Shown one piece after another: positions 1 to 8,287 of a stretch of 64,000 bases of DNA. The stretch comes from Clostridia bacterium. Lineage in GTDB: Bacteria > Bacillota > Clostridia > UBA1212. Made by a program: the position numbers and the translations under genes. Where the stretch lies: NCBI GenBank assembly GCA_017444825.1, contig JAFSVU010000016.1:1-64000 (forward strand). The letters run 5' to 3'. The notes under the pieces were generated by a model. The model saw only the letters and a program-made list of their open reading frames with translations. It made no database searches and had not been told where the DNA came from. Positions within the stretch are counted from its first letter, which is position 1; the number at the start of each line of letters is the position of its first letter.

Positions 1-198
1 AACTTGATAAGTTGAAGAGTCGAAAACTGATTAAAAAGTAACTGATAAATGTGCCGAGAGCGGGGAGGAAAAACATCCGTCCCCGCTCTCAAAATATATG
101 TTTTAGCACTAGTTTTAACCTTGAACTCCTAAAGTCAGGTTGTATACGAATTTTCATTTTTTGTCAATACAATCAGCTTAATCTTTTTTTCTTAATAA

Positions 199-303
199 TG
201 CTTGCATTTATGCCGCTTATCGTTGCTTATCGTCATCTTTTTAATACTCATCGTAACAATCAATGAAGTTATAAATAGAAATAACCGCCTGCTTCTGTTT
301 TAG
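199..303 (+). pseudogene. Decayed type I toxin (Fst/Hol_Tox-like), copy 1
   Basis: This is a frameshifted remnant of a short membrane toxin. An ATG at 199 opens a hydrophobic frame (MLAFMPLIV). The typical toxin C-terminus (LILIVTINEVINRNNR) lies in another frame and runs into the terminator stem. A tandem 10-base duplication (gcttatcgt at 215-223 and again at 225-233) separates the two frames. Removing one copy gives a continuous peptide of 31 residues ending at TAG 301-303. No ribosome binding site precedes the ATG. The antisense promoter expected past the terminator (about 340-375) is degraded compared with the copies at 7.4 and 11.26 kb. The family call rests on peptide character and on the shared terminator. 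Confidence 0.6.
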
Positions 304-314
304 GCGGTTATTTC
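278..314. terminator. Terminator stem of decayed toxin locus
   Basis: Perfect 13-bp stem (gaaataaccgcct / aggcggttatttc) with an 11-base loop. The same stem-loop design occurs at 7356-7392 and 11177-11214, always at the 3' end of a toxin or toxin remnant. Confidence 0.75.
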
Positions 315-424
315 TTAATCGAAGCCAGAGCAACCATCATGGGTGGTCACTCGTCATTATTGTCCTTGAAATCTTTCTTTCTGTAAATAAATATAATGCT
401 TTATAGCGTCTGCTCAAATGTAAG

Positions 425-3130
425 TTACTTGATAATAAGCTTGTATAGCTTATGGCTGCCACAACCGTAGTATAAATTACCGTTATAATATGAAATGAAT
501 TCAGGTTCGGATTTATATGCATCCAATCTATCAACACCAATGTATACCAGTTCCTTCTTTAAATCAGGGTCTATTACACGAATTCCCGGGGCCCCGGACA
601 GCCCTTCGAGAGAATAGATCAATCCGTTTGCGATAGTAACGCCTTGCATTTTGTTCATGTAAGTAGTTGTCCAACTGTCGAGAACGTCCGCATAGTAGAG
701 ATAATAAACGTTACCTTCTGAATTTGAAGCAGTGGGATCGGGAAGGTTAAACTTAAACCATTTCGTCACATTGTTGTGTATATCCATTACGTATACGTAC
801 AATAAATCATTCTGCTCGTCAATTACAAAGTTTCCGTAAGGCCTTTCGTCGTTGTTTTGTTGCTGGCTTGGCTGAGGCCATTTGTCGGAGTCATTAATAA
901 AACTAATCTTAATTATTTGAACTAAAGTACTTGTGCTGTTTAAATCGGTTTCATAAACACAGCATTCTCCCATTCTTTTATCAGTACTGTTTGCATAGGA
1001 ATTATAAATGTTTGAGTAGATATAATGCTGTGACCCGACAGTCCTTAGGTGAACTGAATTGCCGTGAACCTTATTGGTTGACCAGGTATCGTAAGCAATG
1101 CTTCCTGAGAGTGTACCATCACTTAAGCTGACGATCTTAACAGTATTGTCTCCAGAGTTGCTAACGTAGACTTTTTCGTCATATATGAATCCGTCTTGAC
1201 TTGAATCAGGGAAAAAGCTATCTCCATGAACTTCTTCAAGGTTAAAATACCCGTAGACTTGATCTTCTGCTCCGCTAATAACAGAACTGACCTTGCTAAC
1301 TTTTGAATTATTATACGTTGTTTCAGGCATATAGCTGATTCGAATAACATCTTCAAGTATGATATCGTCTACACTTTGATAATTGGTTGAATCAGCGTTT
1401 GTGTGTCTAAACTGCATTCCGTAGTAACCATCTTCCAATATTTGAAGAGCTGCTCCATTGTTTTTCCACTCATTTTTTCCGCCAACAAAGAAACTATCGC
1501 TTACAGAAGCGCTTCCTGTGTTTTCAGAACTGTCGCTTGTGGTGTTTACTATATTGAAATCACAACCATCGCCAACTATTTGAATTACGGTTCCTCTAAG
1601 GAAGCGATAGTTCTTCTTAGTGGAAAGTCTGTAGTAGGCTGTACGTTTAGCTGTACCTGCAAATTTCGCTCCCCATCTCATTTCCGGATCGACTTCAGCA
1701 TAAACAGTAGCGTATTTGACATATTTGTTTTCACCAACAGACCTGTAAAAGACAGCCTCTGCCATTCCATAGTGTTTGATAGTATCGTTAGCGTTATTCA
1801 GCACCAACGTTCCGCCTATCGTACGTATCATGACGTCATCCTTGGCGGACTCACCACCGACATACTTGACCGTGATAGCGCTCGCCTTTTTGCCTGCATC
1901 AAACCCTACACTGACTTCAAACGTAGAGACCCCGGAGCCAATCCAGTAAATAGAATAGGTTTGAGTTGATGGCATCGACGAATAGATTTTCCATAGGCGG
2001 TAGTCTCCTGCATCAAGTGCCCCGGAAACTTCTGCGGCGTATTTAACTGTATTGGCGTCAAGGTAACAGAACACGTCGTGGACCTGGTCCCAGAGGATAT
2101 TGTCTTCTGCAGTTGCCCGGATCCTTGCGATGCTGTAGCCTGCTGCCTCGACTGCGGTGAGTGCGTCTGACATGGTGTTGTGTGTACTGCCCGACAGAAT
2201 CTGGTTGAGCGTTGTCACAAGTTCCAGCGCAGCTTCCTCGCCAACGAAAGGCTCCAGAGCCACATTTCCTGTGTTGGTGGTGTCACTGGCGCCGTAGGCA
2301 TTAGTTATTTCGCCGCCGTTATTGTCGAGAACGACCAGATCGCCGTCAAACGAAACAACTGTTATTACGCTACCGCCTTCTTCGATCACGACGTGGCCGC
2401 TGTTGGCGTTGATGCGGGTCACATTGCCGAACTCATGGTACGAGTTATTGCCTGCATCGTAAATGGTTACGATCCCTGCGCTGTCATAGTGCTTGACAGT
2501 GTCGCAGGTAGTTGTGTCGTTAAAAACGGTAACGTTGAGCGCCGTGCTGTCGGAATTGGTCCGGAGAAGAACATCCTCCTTGGCCGGTGACACACCTGTG
2601 TAAGTTACAGATGCAATGCCATCAGCCTTGCCGACGTCAAAGCCAACGTTAACCTCAAAATCAGTCTCGCCGGTCCCGTTCCAGTAGATTGAAAAAGTCT
2701 GCTGATCAGGCATTTTGTCATAGATCTTCCAAAGAAGGTGAGAAGGGCTCGTGCCCCATGTCAGCGGGTTTTCGGCAATACTTTCCGGCACGTACTCAAG
2801 CATATCACCGTTCAGGTAGCAGAATGCGTCGTTCTGCTGGTCCCAAAGGATCTCATTGCCGTCGACAGACGGAGCAATGTTGTCCGCCTTATAACCAATG
2901 CTCTCAACCGCGGCAATCGCCTCGCTCATGTTGCGGTGATTCCGGTTGTTGCTTGAGGCCCTGTCTGCAACGAGAGCCGTGTTAAGATTTCTGATGAGCT
3001 GGGTGTCTTTAGAGATGTTCGCATTCCTGATGACCCGTGCAAATGTGGGAATCAGTACGGCGGCCAGAATCGCGACAACTGCAAGAACGATAACCAGCTC
3101 GACTATTGTAAAAGCTTTGTTGTTTTTCAT
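425..3130 (-). CDS. Giant prepilin-signal protein (901 aa)
   Basis: Probable surface protein with a type IV prepilin (class III) signal. The N-terminus is short and basic, then AFTIVELVIVLAVVAILAA and a long hydrophobic stalk. The residue before the Phe is Ala, not the usual Gly. A domain of about 170 residues is present twice (about 40-230 and 310-490): both copies carry an SIYW-like string, a VGFD stretch, an RT and a KHY. The second half (about 640-901) has strings such as YVSNSGDNTVKIV that suggest a beta-propeller. True pseudopilins are usually under 200 residues. The start has GGAGG 5 bases upstream. It is last in a minus-strand run with the genes at 3195 and 6598. No pilus assembly genes lie in the window. 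The ligand is unknown. Confidence 0.8.
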   Translation of the reverse strand: MKNNKAFTIVELVIVLAVVAILAAVLIPTFARVIRNANISKDTQLIRNLNTALVADRASSNNRNHRNMSEAIAAVESIGYKADNIAPSVDGNEILWDQQNDAFCYLNGDMLEYVPESIAENPLTWGTSPSHLLWKIYDKMPDQQTFSIYWNGTGETDFEVNVGFDVGKADGIASVTYTGVSPAKEDVLLRTNSDSTALNVTVFNDTTTCDTVKHYDSAGIVTIYDAGNNSYHEFGNVTRINANSGHVVIEEGGSVITVVSFDGDLVVLDNNGGEITNAYGASDTTNTGNVALEPFVGEEAALELVTTLNQILSGSTHNTMSDALTAVEAAGYSIARIRATAEDNILWDQVHDVFCYLDANTVKYAAEVSGALDAGDYRLWKIYSSMPSTQTYSIYWIGSGVSTFEVSVGFDAGKKASAITVKYVGGESAKDDVMIRTIGGTLVLNNANDTIKHYGMAEAVFYRSVGENKYVKYATVYAEVDPEMRWGAKFAGTAKRTAYYRLSTKKNYRFLRGTVIQIVGDGCDFNIVNTTSDSSENTGSASVSDSFFVGGKNEWKNNGAALQILEDGYYGMQFRHTNADSTNYQSVDDIILEDVIRISYMPETTYNNSKVSKVSSVISGAEDQVYGYFNLEEVHGDSFFPDSSQDGFIYDEKVYVSNSGDNTVKIVSLSDGTLSGSIAYDTWSTNKVHGNSVHLRTVGSQHYIYSNIYNSYANSTDKRMGECCVYETDLNSTSTLVQIIKISFINDSDKWPQPSQQQNNDERPYGNFVIDEQNDLLYVYVMDIHNNVTKWFKFNLPDPTASNSEGNVYYLYYADVLDSWTTTYMNKMQGVTIANGLIYSLEGLSGAPGIRVIDPDLKKELVYIGVDRLDAYKSEPEFISYYNGNLYYGCGSHKLYKLIIK

Positions 3131-3194
3131 TGTTCCTCCGATGAAACGGTAAAAATTAGGATGTTTTTCTTTTCAATAATGCGTTATCATTTGG

Positions 3195-6100
3195 TTAATC
3201 TTTTACATATACAATCGACTGAGATCCTGTTGATTTGTCCATGCTTATCTTAAAGTAAAGGATTGGACTTGAATCGGTGATAAAATCTGTCAGATCAATT
3301 TCATATGTATAGAAACCGCCAATCGCAGTAACATTTTTATCAATTTTAGATGTGTTGTTTAGTGTTATGTATTTGATTTTGCTGACAGAGTTGTTATCTA
3401 CCTCAGTCGCAATAGCCAAACGATCATTATTTCTGTCTAATGCTGATTTTGTCTTTAAGTAATAAATGTATATCGGTTGGTTGTTTGCGTCATATTGAAC
3501 AGGGATAAAACCTGTTGAATAATCACTTGAATTTGGAGTACTTCTCTGTTTTTCCCAGGAGCCATTTCTTAGATCTTCTGTGATGTAATAATACTGTCTC
3601 CAAACAGATTTGCCGCTATCATCTGGATAGTACAGCTCATTTACGTTTTCTCCTTTTACGGCAAACTGGACCAGATCAACTACCGGCATTTCGTTCAATC
3701 CTGCACTTGCAACAAGTTTCCCGTCTTTAAAAGCAGAAATATTAATTTTCCCGGGTTTTCCTCTGTACATAGACGAACCTAATTCGTACGGGTCTTCATT
3801 GAAATAATAGAATCCGTCAGCAACAGTTATTGAATTAGAATATTCGACAATATCATTATCATTTGTAGAAAAGCTAATTGATTCAGATGGAGCATTCACG
3901 TTGTTTGCCGTGAGCCACTTGTTGTCAACAAAGTTCAAGTTCTTGATTTGTGTGGTATACTTGTTGGTTGTTTCAAAGACTGAAGCATCAATCTTTTCCG
4001 AAACGGTCAATACTTTGGTTGAACCACCGTTCGCGGCATAAGTCTTTATAGTGACGAGGTAATAATCAACAGAACGTGTTGCTTTAGTTATTTCGAGGGT
4101 CCCGTTTGTTTTTTGAACCAATGACATTGTTTGATCTGGCTGCAGTTTTACAAAATGACTACTTGAATCATAGTTTTCTCCAGGCATGGTTGGATATGTA
4201 TGTGTTAATAGCCTGGTTCCTGACCATAACTGACTTTGACCTTTTGTTTGCTGCATACCAATAATGTTAACATTATCAATATTTAACTCTGCGATTTGAT
4301 CGTTAGTCAAACCAAGCGTTTTAACATAAGAGATGCCATCAATGTTAATCTGCTTTATCATTTGAACATTCGAAGACATAAAATGATTATATGGCCTATA
4401 CTCTCCGTTTATTGGATCGCTCTTTGTCCAGATAATTGTACCTTCGTTACGACAATTGATTATATTTAGTACAATGTTTGAGTCGGGGCCGCCATACTCA
4501 TGCCCTTGTTTTGCAGCGTTTGCAATAAATAACGTGGCATCTCCCGCTACCAGATACCCCTTATTGTTACAATTGTTGAAGGTAAAAATGCACTCGTGTG
4601 AATTAGGAACATTGTAACCGACGAAAATGGCGATGTTATTGCTTTCTGTTCCTTCAGAAGTTATTTCTCCATAAAAATCGCAATCTTTGAAGGAGATACC
4701 GTCTCCATAGCTGTAAATGACATACGCACCATAATTGTTTTCGGCAAATATCAATCCATAGACATCGACATTATCAAATGTTGGTATCGATGATGTCTGG
4801 GCGGTTTTCCTCACTACAACACCGTGATTAGTGAATTCAACATCAAGATTTTTAATGGTTCCGCTTAACTCACTTATAATTTGAACCGGAATATCTTTAT
4901 CGGAATCATACAAATCCGGCAATACTAACCTATGTCCTGCGCCATCTAATGATCCGCTAAGTTCTTCGATCAAATAATACGATGTCCCGTTCGAATCAGT
5001 TGTATTGCTAAAATCAGCTTCGACGATTGGTATGTTTGCAACTATTCTGAAATGCTTGTCGGTAAGGTCCCCGGTTATATTCTTAAACTGCGATCCCTTC
5101 GAGATAAGGTACGGGTTGTTGACCGTTCCGGTACCGCCTGCAAAGAGCGCATTTGAACCGTATGTGTTTGCAATCGATGCGTATGTGTCCTTGGGGTAAA
5201 CGTCGATATTTGGCGCGTCGACATCGTAACCGCCTGCTGTGGGGACGTTTGCGATCTGGATCGCTGCGGTTTTGGAATCGGAATTGGCGATGCTGTCGGT
5301 TCCTTTAACGAAGGTTGCATTGTCGTCAGCGGAGGAAGTAATCGGATCCGTACCGCTTATTGTCCCCAATAATGTGCCATCCGGGACCTTGGCTTTGGAG
5401 GTTACGATCTGCTCCTCAACGCCTGACTTGTAAAGATAAATGTAGTCGTAATTGCCCGCCGTGTAGCCGGAACCGGTTGTAACCACGTCTTCCTCGACTT
5501 TAAGGACAAGCATGCCTCCTCCGGGTATGCTGACGGCGGTTCTGTCAAGGGCGGGGAGGAGAGCGCCGACTGCTGCGGCCACGATGATCTCTGCAAAGGA
5601 CTGTTCGTCAGGGTTGCAGATAAGGAACAGGTTCACGATGCCTGCCGGAACCGTGGTACCGTCTGCCAGCGTAACTGTGCCTGCTTCGTTGACGACGCGG
5701 CCTGTCCTGATCTGTGCCTGAAGCACATAACCAAACTCATGGTAAGATGCGGTGCCGACTGCAATGACATCCAGGAATATAGCTACGCCGTAGTGGTGAA
5801 CTGTAAACTTCGGGGCATCGATCTCAAGAAGCCCGTCGGTGGTGCGGATCACGACCGGGGGAACGTAAGCGGAGGTATTGGTGTCGGGTGCTCCGCTGTT
5901 TTTAAATGCCACTTTCACAATAGAATCGGTGTCACCCGTGTCGACGCCTGCATTGGTTTCGATCTCAGTCACACCATCGGGCACTGTCACCAGGTAGCAG
6001 GACCAGCCCATTCCATCTGTGCCGCAGCTCAGGGTGGATTTTCCGTTTTCATCGGGTGCGGTGAAAGCTGTTGAAACGTTTTTTTCATTGATTATGCGCC

Positions 6101-6491
6101 AATATGCGCAGGACGTCGTGTCGAGCTCGATCTCATGCTGACTCTCGGGAATGTAGCTGACACTTCCGCCGTCTCTGCTGTCGAAGTAGCAGAAAACTTC
6201 GTTGACGCTGTCGTAAAGGATCTCGTTGCCCACGCAGGACGCATTGATCTTGCTTACGTCGTAACCGAAGCCAAACGCAGCCTTGAGGGCATCGTGAAGA
6301 GTGGGGTGGGATTTGTGGTCGGCCGCAAGTGCGGTGTTGAGATTTCTGATAAGCTGGTTGTCGCTGCTGACCTGGGCTGTGCGTATGATGGACGCAAACG
6401 TGGGTATCAGGACAGCGGCAAGTATGCCAATAATGGCTAGCACAATAATGAGCTCTACGACGGTAAAGCCCTTTTTATTCTTAAAATGCAT
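3195..6491 (-). CDS. Giant prepilin-signal protein with beta-helix-like region (1098 aa)
   Basis: Surface protein with a class III signal: NKKGFTVVELIIVLAIIG and a hydrophobic stalk, processed by prepilin peptidase in known families. I start at the ATG at 6491, with ACGGAGG 7 bases upstream; an in-frame ATG lies 36 bases further up without such a site. After the stalk comes QLIRNLNTALAAD, shared with the other two prepilin-type proteins here. A conserved region follows (FGFGYDVSKINASC, ILYDS, FCYFD), closely matching the + strand protein at 8288. From about residue 440, strings such as LFAGGTGTVNNPYLIS and LDGAGHRLVLP indicate a GLUG-like right-handed beta-helix. The C-terminus is beta-rich and unassigned. 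Probably an adhesin or surface sensor, by inference. Confidence 0.8.
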   Translation of the reverse strand: MHFKNKKGFTVVELIIVLAIIGILAAVLIPTFASIIRTAQVSSDNQLIRNLNTALAADHKSHPTLHDALKAAFGFGYDVSKINASCVGNEILYDSVNEVFCYFDSRDGGSVSYIPESQHEIELDTTSCAYWRIINEKNVSTAFTAPDENGKSTLSCGTDGMGWSCYLVTVPDGVTEIETNAGVDTGDTDSIVKVAFKNSGAPDTNTSAYVPPVVIRTTDGLLEIDAPKFTVHHYGVAIFLDVIAVGTASYHEFGYVLQAQIRTGRVVNEAGTVTLADGTTVPAGIVNLFLICNPDEQSFAEIIVAAAVGALLPALDRTAVSIPGGGMLVLKVEEDVVTTGSGYTAGNYDYIYLYKSGVEEQIVTSKAKVPDGTLLGTISGTDPITSSADDNATFVKGTDSIANSDSKTAAIQIANVPTAGGYDVDAPNIDVYPKDTYASIANTYGSNALFAGGTGTVNNPYLISKGSQFKNITGDLTDKHFRIVANIPIVEADFSNTTDSNGTSYYLIEELSGSLDGAGHRLVLPDLYDSDKDIPVQIISELSGTIKNLDVEFTNHGVVVRKTAQTSSIPTFDNVDVYGLIFAENNYGAYVIYSYGDGISFKDCDFYGEITSEGTESNNIAIFVGYNVPNSHECIFTFNNCNNKGYLVAGDATLFIANAAKQGHEYGGPDSNIVLNIINCRNEGTIIWTKSDPINGEYRPYNHFMSSNVQMIKQINIDGISYVKTLGLTNDQIAELNIDNVNIIGMQQTKGQSQLWSGTRLLTHTYPTMPGENYDSSSHFVKLQPDQTMSLVQKTNGTLEITKATRSVDYYLVTIKTYAANGGSTKVLTVSEKIDASVFETTNKYTTQIKNLNFVDNKWLTANNVNAPSESISFSTNDNDIVEYSNSITVADGFYYFNEDPYELGSSMYRGKPGKINISAFKDGKLVASAGLNEMPVVDLVQFAVKGENVNELYYPDDSGKSVWRQYYYITEDLRNGSWEKQRSTPNSSDYSTGFIPVQYDANNQPIYIYYLKTKSALDRNNDRLAIATEVDNNSVSKIKYITLNNTSKIDKNVTAIGGFYTYEIDLTDFITDSSPILYFKISMDKSTGSQSIVYVKD

Positions 6492-6597
6492 AGTTATCCT
6501 CCGTAAGATACAATAATTGCATAACATAAACAGCGTTTGAGCATAGAGTTAGGGCTAAACGCATTGGTTACAGTTTTTGTTATTCTTACGAGGGAAT

Positions 6598-7083
6598 TTA
6601 ATTCAGATAGTGCTCGATGAGTTTGTATTTGTACCTGTGACTGGGCTCGGAGGCCGTAAACGATTCCGCAGTGAATAAAGGTTTTACGGTTCGGGTATCC
6701 GCCTGGGATTTTGAACTGACGAGCTCGACCAGGTTCAAAAAGATGGATATGGTGGCGATGACTGAGGCAAGTATCGCAAAAAGAGACACGATCACCGAGA
6801 CGATGGTCACAGACTTCATAAAGAAGAAGGGCGCCGTGATGATCGATGAAAGCAGATATTCAAAGGATTTTTTGAACACCTCGTCAGGGAAGATGCGGCC
6901 CGACATTAGAAGCATCCCATTTCCGCCGAAATAGAAGGGAATGTAGAACAGAAGGAGCCCGAACAGTACGCGGAACAACGCCAATGCGACTCTGAGATTG
7001 AACCGCTTCAGCGTATTATGAATAACAATGCCAGATATGACAAACAAAACGCATATGATGATGTTTTGTCCGATGCCGGTCAT
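6598..7083 (-). CDS. Small 3-TM membrane protein paired with pseudopilin
   Basis: Hypothetical membrane protein of 161 residues. Hydrophobic segments lie near residues 6-25, 31-53 and 95-125, followed by a polar tail ending in KYKLIEHYLN. A clear paralog lies on the + strand at 7659: both begin with GIGQN or MIGQN, share TLKRFN early on, an FYIPF string in TM2, and an R(Y/R)xYKL near the C-terminus. GGAGG lies about 10 bases upstream of the start. It precedes the giant prepilin-type genes at 6491 and 3130, as its paralog precedes the one at 8288, so the two kinds of protein may work together. I recognise no named family. Confidence 0.75.
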   Translation of the reverse strand: MTGIGQNIIICVLFVISGIVIHNTLKRFNLRVALALFRVLFGLLLFYIPFYFGGNGMLLMSGRIFPDEVFKKSFEYLLSSIITAPFFFMKSVTIVSVIVSLFAILASVIATISIFLNLVELVSSKSQADTRTVKPLFTAESFTASEPSHRYKYKLIEHYLN

Positions 7084-7123
7084 TCCGCCGCTCCCTCCAA
7101 AAAATTGGATTTTAAATATGATA

Positions 7124-7321
7124 CATAATTACACTTATGTTTCACCAAACCCCTATATTATCTTTAAAATTAATAAGTATGGTTATCTGATTTTACATTT
7201 AAACCTTAAGCAAGTGCGTTAATCAAGTGCGGCAAAAAATGCGATTGACTTTAAATAGAGTATTACTTATAATGATTTCATCTGATCGAAACGAAGAATG
7301 GGTAACATAAGTGTAATTATG
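7124..7321. repeat. Inverted-repeat-bounded segment, MITE-like
   Basis: A perfect 17-bp inverted repeat (cataattacacttatgt at 7124-7140; its complement at 7305-7321) bounds about 165 bases of AT-rich DNA with no open frame. The right arm ends just before the truncated toxin remnant. I cannot identify target-site duplications with confidence. It could be a miniature element or only the arms of a regulatory hairpin. Confidence 0.45.
7245..7273 (+). promoter_or_regulatory. Sigma-A promoter inside MITE-like segment
   Basis: TTGACT (7245-7250), 17-base spacer, TATAAT (7268-7273), pointing at the truncated toxin remnant and its terminator. This may be the original toxin promoter, now driving only a short non-coding transcript. 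Confidence 0.6.
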
Positions 7322-7322
7322 A

Positions 7323-7376
7323 AGTATATTTCACATCGTAACAATTATAAAAAAAGAAATAACCGCCTGCTTCTGA
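7323..7376 (+). pseudogene. Truncated toxin remnant, copy 2
   Basis: Only the C-terminal end of a toxin-like peptide remains (frame reading IVTIIKKEITACF, stop at 7374-7376). An in-frame stop lies just upstream and there is no start codon. Base similarity to copy 1 begins at catcgtaacaat and continues through the terminator stem. The 5' half is missing where the right arm of the inverted-repeat segment lies. Confidence 0.5.
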
Positions 7377-7428
7377 CTTAGGCGGTTATTTCATAACACA
7401 AGTCAGAGCAACCGTCATCGGTGCCCTC
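7350..7428 (-). ncRNA. Orphan antitoxin-like antisense RNA
   Basis: A leftward transcript is predicted from the promoter at 7435-7463. It starts near 7428 and ends in the U-tract made by the A-run before the stem at 7356-7392. Its 5' part (gggcaccgatgacggttgctc) is nearly the same as that of the antitoxin RNA of the intact locus at 11.25 kb. There is no toxin frame left opposite it. Ends are estimated. Confidence 0.5.
7356..7392. terminator. Terminator stem, toxin-antitoxin copy 2
   Basis: Perfect 13-bp stem gaaataaccgcct / aggcggttatttc, 11-base loop, with seven A on the left flank that give a U-tract to leftward transcripts. Confidence 0.75.
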
Positions 7429-7434
7429 GTCATT

Positions 7435-7463
7435 ATATTACCCGAAATTACACTTTTTGTCAA
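7435..7463 (-). promoter_or_regulatory. Sigma-A promoter for orphan antisense RNA
   Basis: Read on the minus strand: TTGACA (7463-7458), 17-base spacer, TAATAT (7440-7435). Same elements and spacing as the antitoxin promoter at 11262-11290. Confidence 0.65.
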
Positions 7464-7538
7464 AGCTATCTTTGATACGAGGCTTACCCTCCAACCCTTA
7501 AACTGTGCTTTAAACCGGGCGCCCGAGGCCCAAATCAT

Positions 7539-7567
7539 TTGACTTTCCAAACATTTTTACCTATAAT
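7539..7567 (+). promoter_or_regulatory. Sigma-A promoter for + strand pseudopilin module
   Basis: TTGACT (7539-7544), 17-base spacer, TATAAT (7562-7567), about 90 bases before the start of the membrane protein gene. An iterated CATTGGTT word lies in the leader at 7622. Confidence 0.7.
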
Positions 7568-7658
7568 GCCAGCGTGCAGAAAAACTCCTGCCTTTTGGAA
7601 CGCTACCCGGAAAGGCTGCGGCATTGGTTATTTCTGCGAGAAAGAAGAAAAATCGTCA

Positions 7659-8144
7659 ATGGGTATGATCGGTCAGAACGTTATACTTTGTGTTGTTTTT
7701 GTGCTTTCGGGCATCGTCATTGGCCATACTCTCAAAAGGTTTAATTTCAGGTTGGCATCGAAACTGTTTTACGTGCTTTTTTGCGTGCTTCTTTTTTACA
7801 TTCCCTTCTTTTTCGGCTGCAATATGATGAGACTTCTGTCCGGGCAGCTCATGGGACACGTTGATTACGCCAAGACCTTTGACTATTTTCTTTCGAACAT
7901 CGTTTCGGCTCCGTTCCTCTTCATGCGGTCCGTTACCGTGGTTGCTGCGGTGGTCTCGATCTTCGCGATAGTTGCGACTGTTATCTCAGCCATCACCATA
8001 ATGGTAAAGATCGTAGACTTCATCTCTTCCGGGTCGAGCGCAAAAACTGCGGGGCCTGCAGGGCTTTTCAAGACGTTCAAGACCTGCGATCCGACTGAGA
8101 GCAGGAGATATCAATACAAACTTCTCGAGTGTTTTCTGAATTAA
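7659..8144 (+). CDS. Small 3-TM membrane protein paired with pseudopilin, paralog
   Basis: Hypothetical membrane protein of 161 residues, paralog of the minus-strand gene at 6598-7083 (shared GQN start, TLKRFN, FYIPFFFG, YQYKL near the end). Three hydrophobic stretches are visible at about 5-24, 30-53 and 92-122. The ATG at 7659 matches the paralog's start; the frame is open 120 bases further up, but that part is not membrane-like and overlaps the promoter. The ribosome site is weak (gaaagaag). The prepilin-type gene at 8288 follows, so order and pairing are the same on both strands. Function unknown. Confidence 0.75.
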   Translation: MGMIGQNVILCVVFVLSGIVIGHTLKRFNFRLASKLFYVLFCVLLFYIPFFFGCNMMRLLSGQLMGHVDYAKTFDYFLSNIVSAPFLFMRSVTVVAAVVSIFAIVATVISAITIMVKIVDFISSGSSAKTAGPAGLFKTFKTCDPTESRRYQYKLLECFLN

Positions 8145-8287
8145 AGATTTCCCGATAATAACCAATATCAAAAATAACCAATTTCACACGTGTTTTGACG
8201 CGTTTGGCCATTTTTTTGCCACAAAATCAAAAAAATCAGGCCCGGCGCTCTTATCCTGTGCACTTTTTGCACATTACGGAGGTAAAA

